DNA of 64,000 nt from Gracilimonas sp017641085. Lineage in GTDB: Bacteria; Bacteroidota; Rhodothermia; Balneolales; Balneolaceae. Below are positions 58,986 to 64,000 of the stretch, in pieces; the first letter of the stretch is position 1, and each line of letters begins with the position of its first letter. The stretch lies in the NCBI RefSeq assembly GCF_046115515.1, contig NZ_CP175953.1. One strand, 5' to 3'. The translations under genes were made by a program, and so were the position numbers. The notes under the pieces were generated by a model that was not told where the DNA came from, did no database searches, and saw nothing but the letters and a program-made list of their open reading frames with translations.

Positions 58986-59861
58986 ATGAGCGTATTAGTT
59001 GGAAATGATACCCGCCTGATTGTACAGGGATTTACCGGAAGCGAGGGTAGCTTCCATGCCGGACAAATGATGGAATACGGTACCAACGTTGTTGGTGGTG
59101 TAACTCCCGGAAAAGGCGGACAGACCCATTTAGACCGACCTGTTTTTAATACTGTGGCTGAAGCCGTAGATGAAGTTGATGCCAACACTTCCGTAATATT
59201 TGTACCCCCTGCCTTTGCAGGCGATGCCATCACGGAAGCTGCCTTTGCTGGTATAAAAGTAATTATCTGTATTACTGAAGGCATCCCGGTTAAAGATATG
59301 ATCGTGGCCAAACAAATTGTAAACAGTCATGGCGCCACTTTAATAGGCCCTAACTGTCCGGGTGTTATTACTCCGGGTGAAGCTAAAGTCGGAATTATGC
59401 CCGGCAGCATTTTTACTCCCGGTAAAGTTGGGTTGATTTCCCGCTCCGGTACGCTCACATATGAAGCCGTAGATCAGCTGACCAAAGAAGGACTCGGCCA
59501 AAGTACCGCTATCGGAATTGGTGGTGACCCGGTTATCGGAACCACGCACCTCGATGCCGTTAAAATGCTGAACGATGATCCGGATACAGATTCCATTGTA
59601 TTGATCGGTGAAATTGGCGGAACGGCTGAAGAAGAAGCTGCGGAATGGATCAAAGATAATTGTGATAAGCCGGTTGTGGCATTTATTGCAGGTTCAACAG
59701 CGCCTCCCGGACGACGAATGGGTCATGCCGGTGCCATTATTTCCGGTGGAAAAGGAACTGCCCAGGAGAAAAAGAAAGCTCTGGCTGAAGCGGGTATCAC
59801 AGTTGTTGAAAGCCCGGCTGAAATCGGCATCACGCTGAAGAAAATGCTGGAAACAGCCTAA
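58986..59861 (+). CDS. sucD: Succinyl-CoA ligase alpha subunit
   Basis: 291 residues from ATG 58986; an upstream TTG at 58965 is less likely. With SucC it converts succinyl-CoA to succinate in the TCA cycle, making ATP or GTP. The CoA-binding fold starts QGFTGSEGSFHAGQM, then GGVTPGKGG. The phospho-histidine is in RRMGHAGAIISGGKGTAQEK. SISRSGTLTYE-like (LISRSGTLTYEAVDQL) is also typical. sucC is not adjacent, a separation common outside Proteobacteria. A strong terminator follows. Confidence 0.97.
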   Translation: MSVLVGNDTRLIVQGFTGSEGSFHAGQMMEYGTNVVGGVTPGKGGQTHLDRPVFNTVAEAVDEVDANTSVIFVPPAFAGDAITEAAFAGIKVIICITEGIPVKDMIVAKQIVNSHGATLIGPNCPGVITPGEAKVGIMPGSIFTPGKVGLISRSGTLTYEAVDQLTKEGLGQSTAIGIGGDPVIGTTHLDAVKMLNDDPDTDSIVLIGEIGGTAEEEAAEWIKDNCDKPVVAFIAGSTAPPGRRMGHAGAIISGGKGTAQEKKKALAEAGITVVESPAEIGITLKKMLETA

Positions 59862-59889
59862 GCCATATTTTTCCTTTAAAATTTAATTT

Positions 59890-59922
59890 AAGCCTCTTCC
59901 CTTTTTGGGTTGAGGCTTTTTT
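59890..59922 (+). terminator. Rho-independent terminator of sucD
   Basis: AAGCCTC (59890-59896) pairs with GAGGCTT (59912-59918), with an extra CCC/GGG pairing inside, followed by TTTT. It is 28 nt past the sucD stop. Confidence 0.85.
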
Positions 59923-59997
59923 GTGTCAGAAAATCTCTTTCGATTCATTGGGAATGGCAATACTTTATCCGAAAGAACATAAACCTGATCTGTACTT

Positions 59998-60588
59998 ATG
60001 AAATTTCTCTCTTTGACCTCAGCCATCTCTATTTTCATCGCCCTTTTAACTTTACAAACAATGCAGGTAGAGAAACCTGAGATAATTACCAAAGATCAAT
60101 GGGGTGGTGAAGCCCAGGTCGGCGAGAAAGAAACTCATGAAATTAAGTATGTCACAATTCACCATGGCGGGGTAGAGTTTGGTGAGGATAAAGATCCGAT
60201 GGAATACATGCGTAACCTGCAGAAATTCAGTCAGGATGATAAAAACTGGATGGACATCCCCTATCACTTCTGCATCGACCTGGATGGTAATATCTACGAA
60301 GCCCGCCCTTTGCAATACCCGGGTGATACAAATACAGAGTATGATCCAACCGGACATGCCCTGATTAATGTAATGGGCAATTATGAAGTGCAGAAAATCA
60401 AGCCCGAGCAGATTGAGGCCATTGCTCATTTAAGTGCCTGGTTAGCACAAGAATATGAAGTACCCACCGATTCCATCGCTACCCACAAAGATCATTCTGA
60501 CCAAACCGTGTGCCCCGGCGAAGATCTTTATAAGTATTTTGAAGACGGCACCATTATAAACCGTATTCAAAAGTTGTTGAAAGAATAA
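59998..60588 (+). CDS. N-acetylmuramoyl-L-alanine amidase (amidase_2/PGRP fold)
   Basis: 196 residues. The N-terminal hydrophobic stretch (about 4-22) is a signal peptide or anchor without a clear cut site. The amidase_2 zinc ligands are His in VTIHHGG, His in ATHKDHSDQTVCPG and the Cys of that motif; PYHFCIDLDGNIYEARP and the GHALINVMGNYE segment match the fold. It should cut the amide bond between MurNAc and the stem peptide in the periplasm. It ends 9 bp from the convergent glgC stop. No cell-wall-binding domain is attached. Confidence 0.93.
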   Translation: MKFLSLTSAISIFIALLTLQTMQVEKPEIITKDQWGGEAQVGEKETHEIKYVTIHHGGVEFGEDKDPMEYMRNLQKFSQDDKNWMDIPYHFCIDLDGNIYEARPLQYPGDTNTEYDPTGHALINVMGNYEVQKIKPEQIEAIAHLSAWLAQEYEVPTDSIATHKDHSDQTVCPGEDLYKYFEDGTIINRIQKLLKE

Positions 60589-60597
60589 AGTTCAGGT

Positions 60598-61872
60598 TTA
60601 TATAATAGTCCCGTCCGGGATTACCGTGTTCTTTTTCACAATCACAATGCCATCGCGTACGTAGTGGTATTTGTGATCGCCATCTTCGAGATGGTTTCCT
60701 CCTACAATGCGTACATCATTACCGATACACACATTTTTGTCGATAATACAATTGCTGATGTAGCACCTTCGGCCGATTCCCATGGCCGGCTTTTCGGGTC
60801 CTGCATTTTCAATTACATCCCGATCCTGAAAATAGTCGTTACCCATAATTATGGAGTACTCTACAGTACTTCCTTTCCCGATACGTGAGCGAATTCCAAC
60901 CACCGACCGAACAATGCGGCTGGCTTCTATGATACACCCTTCCGCCATCAGCGCATGCTCAAGCGTTGTTCCCATAAGTTTTGAGGCCGGAAGCAAACGG
61001 GCGCGAGTGTAGATAAAGTTGTCATTATCATAGAGATTAAAATCGGGCACGGTATCAGCGAGGGCTAAATTTGCCTCAAAGAAAGACTGAATGGTACCGA
61101 TATCCGTCCAGTAACCGCCATATTCATAACTAACGACTTTCTTACCGCCTTCAACGCATTTTGGAATCAGCTCTTTACCGAAATCAGTGGCATCCGGATT
61201 GTCATCAAACAGCTTCTTCAGCATTTCCCGATTGAAAATATAAATACCCATGGAAGCCAGATAATCCTTGCCTTGCTCTTTGTACGGCTCCGGCACTTGC
61301 GATTTCCACTTGTCAAGCTCATCAGTAGAGGGTTTTTCTACAAAATCTTCGATCACACCGTCCGCATTGGTCTTCATAATCCCGAAACCGGTGGCATCGC
61401 TGGCATTTACAGGGATGGTAGCCACAGTCAGGTCAGCGTCTTTCTCCTTATGCCGCTGCAGCATCTTACTGTAATCCATTTGGTACAGCTGGTCACCCGA
61501 AAGAATCAAAACGTGATCATGCTCATGATTTTCCATGTGGTGAACCGATTGGCGTACCGCATCTGCGGTTCCCTGAAACCAGTCGGTGCTATCCGGCGTT
61601 TGTTCGGCGGCCAGGATATCCACAAAACCACTGCTGAAAGCATCAAAGTTATAGGTGTTTTTAATGTGGCGATTCAGCGATGCAGAATTGAATTGGGTCA
61701 GCACATAAATTCTGCGGATATCCGAATTCAGGCAGTTTGAAATGGGAATATCAACCAACCGGTATTTCCCGCCCACAGGTACAGCGGGTTTGGATCGGTG
61801 ATCGGTTAAAGGGAATAACCGGGTTCCCCGGCCTCCGCCTAAAATAACTGCTATAACTGATGACCTTTTCAT
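60598..61872 (-). CDS. glgC: Glucose-1-phosphate adenylyltransferase
   Basis: 424 residues. It makes ADP-glucose from ATP and glucose-1-phosphate, the regulated step in glycogen synthesis. The nucleotide site is AVILGGGRGTRLFPLTDHRS with KPAVPVGGKYRLVDIPISN. VEKPSTDELDKW and YEYGGYWTDIGTIQSF are further signatures, and the C-terminal left-handed beta-helix is present (ISNCIIDKNVCIGNDVRIVG). It follows glgA by 7 nt. Confidence 0.97.
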   Translation of the reverse strand: MKRSSVIAVILGGGRGTRLFPLTDHRSKPAVPVGGKYRLVDIPISNCLNSDIRRIYVLTQFNSASLNRHIKNTYNFDAFSSGFVDILAAEQTPDSTDWFQGTADAVRQSVHHMENHEHDHVLILSGDQLYQMDYSKMLQRHKEKDADLTVATIPVNASDATGFGIMKTNADGVIEDFVEKPSTDELDKWKSQVPEPYKEQGKDYLASMGIYIFNREMLKKLFDDNPDATDFGKELIPKCVEGGKKVVSYEYGGYWTDIGTIQSFFEANLALADTVPDFNLYDNDNFIYTRARLLPASKLMGTTLEHALMAEGCIIEASRIVRSVVGIRSRIGKGSTVEYSIIMGNDYFQDRDVIENAGPEKPAMGIGRRCYISNCIIDKNVCIGNDVRIVGGNHLEDGDHKYHYVRDGIVIVKKNTVIPDGTII

Positions 61873-61879
61873 ATTGAAC

Positions 61880-63319
61880 CTATTTAGAAATTAACGCTTT
61901 GTACATTTTTATGTATTCCTGGGCCGATCGCTTCCACGAAAAATCCAGCTTCATAATCCGGCTCAACACTTCCGAATGTTGGGAAGAATCGACATATAAG
62001 TTTACGGCTCTGTCGATGGCTTCCGAAGCCGCTTCCAGGCTAAACTCGTCGAATGTGATGCCGTAGCCCTCGTCCTCCGAAATATCCACAACCGTATCTT
62101 TCAATCCCCCAACCGCACGAACAATGGGAACCGTTCCATAACGCATAGCAAACATTTGATTTAACCCGCACGGTTCTACTCGTGAAGGCATTAAAATGAA
62201 ATCAGAGCCGGCATACATCTGATGCGCCAGTTTCTCGTTGTATTCGAGGGTGGCATCAAAATAGCCAACATGATCGCCTTCCATGCTTGCAAAAATCTGA
62301 TGAAGCTGCGGATCGCCGGTTCCCAACAACACAAAATTCACTTCCACATCCGAATACATCACACGCTTGAATAAATCAGGTAATAAATCAGCCCCTTTTT
62401 CACGAACCAACCGGCCAATAAATGAAATAGTGGGTAACTCCGGATTCAGCCCAAATTCCCGGCATAAGTATTTCTTATTCTCAGCCTTTCTTTTCTTCCT
62501 GTTTCGGTAGCCAAAGTTGTACTCGATCAACTCATCGGTATTCGGGTCCCAAACTTCGGTATCAATCCCATTCACAATTCCGGTCGATTTCTTCCGCTCC
62601 TGCTGAAACAACAATTCCAGTCCGCTGCTTTCTTCCGACAGCTCACTCATATAATTTTTGGAAACCGTGGTAATCTGCCAGGCACATTTCAAACCGGATG
62701 CCAGTGAGTTGAGCCTTCCATCCCAATCTAGCAAGCCAAGATTATCAATATTGAAAGCGGGTAATAACTTAAAGTTATCCAGCTCGTGTTCGCCGTGATA
62801 TTCGGCGTTATGAACCGTAAGTACAGTTGGGATATCCGACATATCCCGGTAGCGATTGCACTGCGAAAGCATAAATGGAACCAAGCCTGTATGATGATCA
62901 TGGCAATGCACCACTTCCGGCTTTTCATCCCGCACTCTCATCCATTCCAGCGCAGCAATCTGAAAACTCACAAATCGCTCAAGCTCGTCCCAGTATCCGT
63001 GCCCCGACCACGGGTCAATGTAAATACCCGGCCGGTCAAACCTTCCCGGAATATCAATCACGTAAAACGGGAAACCGAGTTTATTGTCCGTCATTTTCTG
63101 CACGGTGAATTTCACCTGATCGGCCGCCATGGAAAAGGCCCCTTCGAAAACCGTTTCGTATTCCTGAGATCCAATCCATTGATTGTCGTACTTCGGAATC
63201 ACCACTTCACAATGATGGCCAAGCTGGTTCAGATATTTGGGAAGGGAACCAACTACATCAGCGAGTCCGCCGGCCTTGGCAGCGGGATAACATTCTGCAC
63301 TCAAATGAATTATGCGCAT
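61880..63319 (-). CDS. glgA: Glycogen synthase
   Basis: 479 residues, GT5 family. It extends alpha-1,4-glucan from ADP-glucose. The N-terminal Rossmann half begins MRIIHLSAECYPAAKAGGLA, with the ADP-glucose KAGGLADVVG motif. TVLTVHNAEYHGEHELDNF and the second half motifs SFIGRLVREKGADLLPD, then FILMPSRVEPCGLNQMFAMRYG-like (split here) are typical. It is the first gene of the glgA-glgC unit and is divergent from the ABC gene, with a 162-bp gap between starts. Confidence 0.97.
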   Translation of the reverse strand: MRIIHLSAECYPAAKAGGLADVVGSLPKYLNQLGHHCEVVIPKYDNQWIGSQEYETVFEGAFSMAADQVKFTVQKMTDNKLGFPFYVIDIPGRFDRPGIYIDPWSGHGYWDELERFVSFQIAALEWMRVRDEKPEVVHCHDHHTGLVPFMLSQCNRYRDMSDIPTVLTVHNAEYHGEHELDNFKLLPAFNIDNLGLLDWDGRLNSLASGLKCAWQITTVSKNYMSELSEESSGLELLFQQERKKSTGIVNGIDTEVWDPNTDELIEYNFGYRNRKKRKAENKKYLCREFGLNPELPTISFIGRLVREKGADLLPDLFKRVMYSDVEVNFVLLGTGDPQLHQIFASMEGDHVGYFDATLEYNEKLAHQMYAGSDFILMPSRVEPCGLNQMFAMRYGTVPIVRAVGGLKDTVVDISEDEGYGITFDEFSLEAASEAIDRAVNLYVDSSQHSEVLSRIMKLDFSWKRSAQEYIKMYKALISK

Positions 63320-63421
63320 TTGATTTGAAACCTGTGTCCTTACAATTCGTTACCGTTTATTATATGGGAAATAAGAAATCTTTGGGCATCTTCCAAAACA
63401 AACAGGGGCTTTCTTTCAAGT

Positions 63422-63429
63422 TACCTTTG
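63422..63429 (+). promoter_or_regulatory. Candidate -7 promoter element of the ABC gene
   Basis: TACCTTTG matches TAnnTTTG exactly and lies 52 nt ahead of the ATG at 63482. No matching TTTG -33 box at standard spacing was seen. Confidence 0.35.
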
Positions 63430-63481
63430 CTTTTCTTATGCTCTCCCGTCACATCAATCAATTTGAAATTAAAATACGATT

Positions 63482-64000
63482 ATGGCAGTAATTGAAGTTA
63501 ACAACGTCTTTAAATCGTTTGGTAAAACCAAGGCGGTAAACGACGTTAGTTTTGAGGTACATAAAGGGCGCATTTTCGGGCTGCTGGGACCTAACGGAGC
63601 CGGCAAAACCACTACCATCCGGATGATTAATTACATCCTCTCTCCCGACAGTGGCAGCGTAACCATCAACGGGAATATCGCAAGCCCGGAAACCCAGAAG
63701 GTAATAGGATACATGCCGGAAGAACGCGGGCTTTACAAAAAAATGAAGGTGCTGGATCAGCTGATGTACCTTACCCAGCTTAAAGGCATGAACTCAACCG
63801 ATGCCAAAAAAGCTATTGATTACTGGCTGGATCGATTTGAAGCTTCCGACTGGAAAAAGAAGGAGATCAATGAACTCTCCAAAGGGATGTCCCAGAAGAT
63901 ACAGTTCATCGCTACCATTGCTCATGATCCTGATATCTATATTTTTGACGAGCCGTTTAGCGGACTTGATCCCATCAACAGCGAAACGCTGAAAGAGATT
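63482..64000 (+). CDS. ABC transporter ATP-binding protein, NatA-like, 5' part
   Basis: The first 173 codons of an open gene that runs off the right edge. It begins MAVIEVNNVFKSFGKTKAVN, with Walker A LLGPNGAGKTTTIRM, Q-loop region GYMPEERGLYKKMKV, signature LSKGMSQK (K-G-M-S variant) and Walker B IYIFDEPFSGLDP. The GYMPEERGLY segment is typical of the NatA/ABC-2 type used for sodium or drug export with a membrane partner. That partner should lie to the right of the window. All visible ATPase motifs are intact. Confidence 0.93.
   Translation, partial: MAVIEVNNVFKSFGKTKAVNDVSFEVHKGRIFGLLGPNGAGKTTTIRMINYILSPDSGSVTINGNIASPETQKVIGYMPEERGLYKKMKVLDQLMYLTQLKGMNSTDAKKAIDYWLDRFEASDWKKKEINELSKGMSQKIQFIATIAHDPDIYIFDEPFSGLDPINSETLKEI

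Overview
The window (about 43-45% GC by eye, no phage or transposase genes) looks like the chromosome of a free-living, Gram-negative aerobe near the Bacteroidota/Balneolota, most likely a marine Balneolaceae-type bacterium. The taxonomic guess is inference. It rests on a split ATP synthase operon without atpD/atpC, a type IX secretion plug-like lipoprotein, a CxxxY-type CcmE, DUF5683, TamB and NFACT proteins, two promoter motifs of the TAnnTTTG type used by Bacteroidota sigma factors, and many outer-membrane lipoproteins.

Layout. 0-0.35 kb: N-terminal part of a TolC-like efflux protein. 0.4-10.2 kb: one unbroken minus-strand run guaB > glycosyltransferase > M23 endopeptidase > bactofilin > atpZ > atpI > atpBEFHAG > tRNA-Ser(UGA), ending in a hairpin. 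10.3-12.3 kb: a membrane protein whose 3' end appears frameshifted at an A7 tract, an orphan hypothetical gene, and a Phd/VapC-type toxin-antitoxin pair with palindromic operator-like boxes. 12.3-16.6 kb: folD, an NtrC-type regulator, dacB and ptsN. 16.8-21.4 kb: ccmB, a 0.54 kb four-helix-bundle (S23/IVP) cassette bounded by long inverted repeats, the DNA polymerase III delta' gene, dapF and a T9SS plug-like lipoprotein. 21.4-34.8 kb: a tightly overlapped six-gene minus-strand operon NFACT > aroK > aroB > tamB > rnr > (metallopeptidase, TolB propeller, BamA barrel) fusion. 34.9-37.8 kb: a hypothetical gene, a repeat-filled gap, a 3-hydroxyacyl-CoA dehydrogenase and a DUF5683 protein. 37.8-41.7 kb: cytochrome c maturation genes ccmC, ccmD-like, ccmE, ccmF. 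41.8-47.5 kb: a PH-like/SHOCT protein and two tandem dipeptidyl-peptidase IV paralogues. 47.5-52.6 kb: an MFS exporter, dut, a DUF3108 protein, an ArsC/Spx-like protein, a lipoprotein ending in a T9SS-sorting-like domain, a hypothetical exported protein and a VOC protein. 52.7-58.2 kb: three secreted beta-propeller proteins. 58.3-64 kb: two small membrane proteins, sucD, an amidase, glgA-glgC, and the start of an ABC transporter ATPase gene.

How the parts fit together. Much of the window serves energy conservation (F0F1 ATPase, System I-like cytochrome c maturation, SucD, 3-hydroxyacyl-CoA dehydrogenase, glycogen storage) and the cell envelope (M23, DacB, amidase, bactofilin, TamB plus a BamA-like barrel, T9SS plug). 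The most unusual structural signals are: (1) the inverted-repeat-bounded S23/IVP cassette placed exactly at the ccmB stop codon; (2) a family of about 40-bp repeats that follow the stop codons of at least five genes, always in the orientation of the gene; (3) an in-frame A AAA AAG slippery heptamer joining two halves of a membrane protein gene; (4) a tRNA gene overlapping the last base of atpG. No complete defence system, CRISPR array, integrase or retroelement was found.
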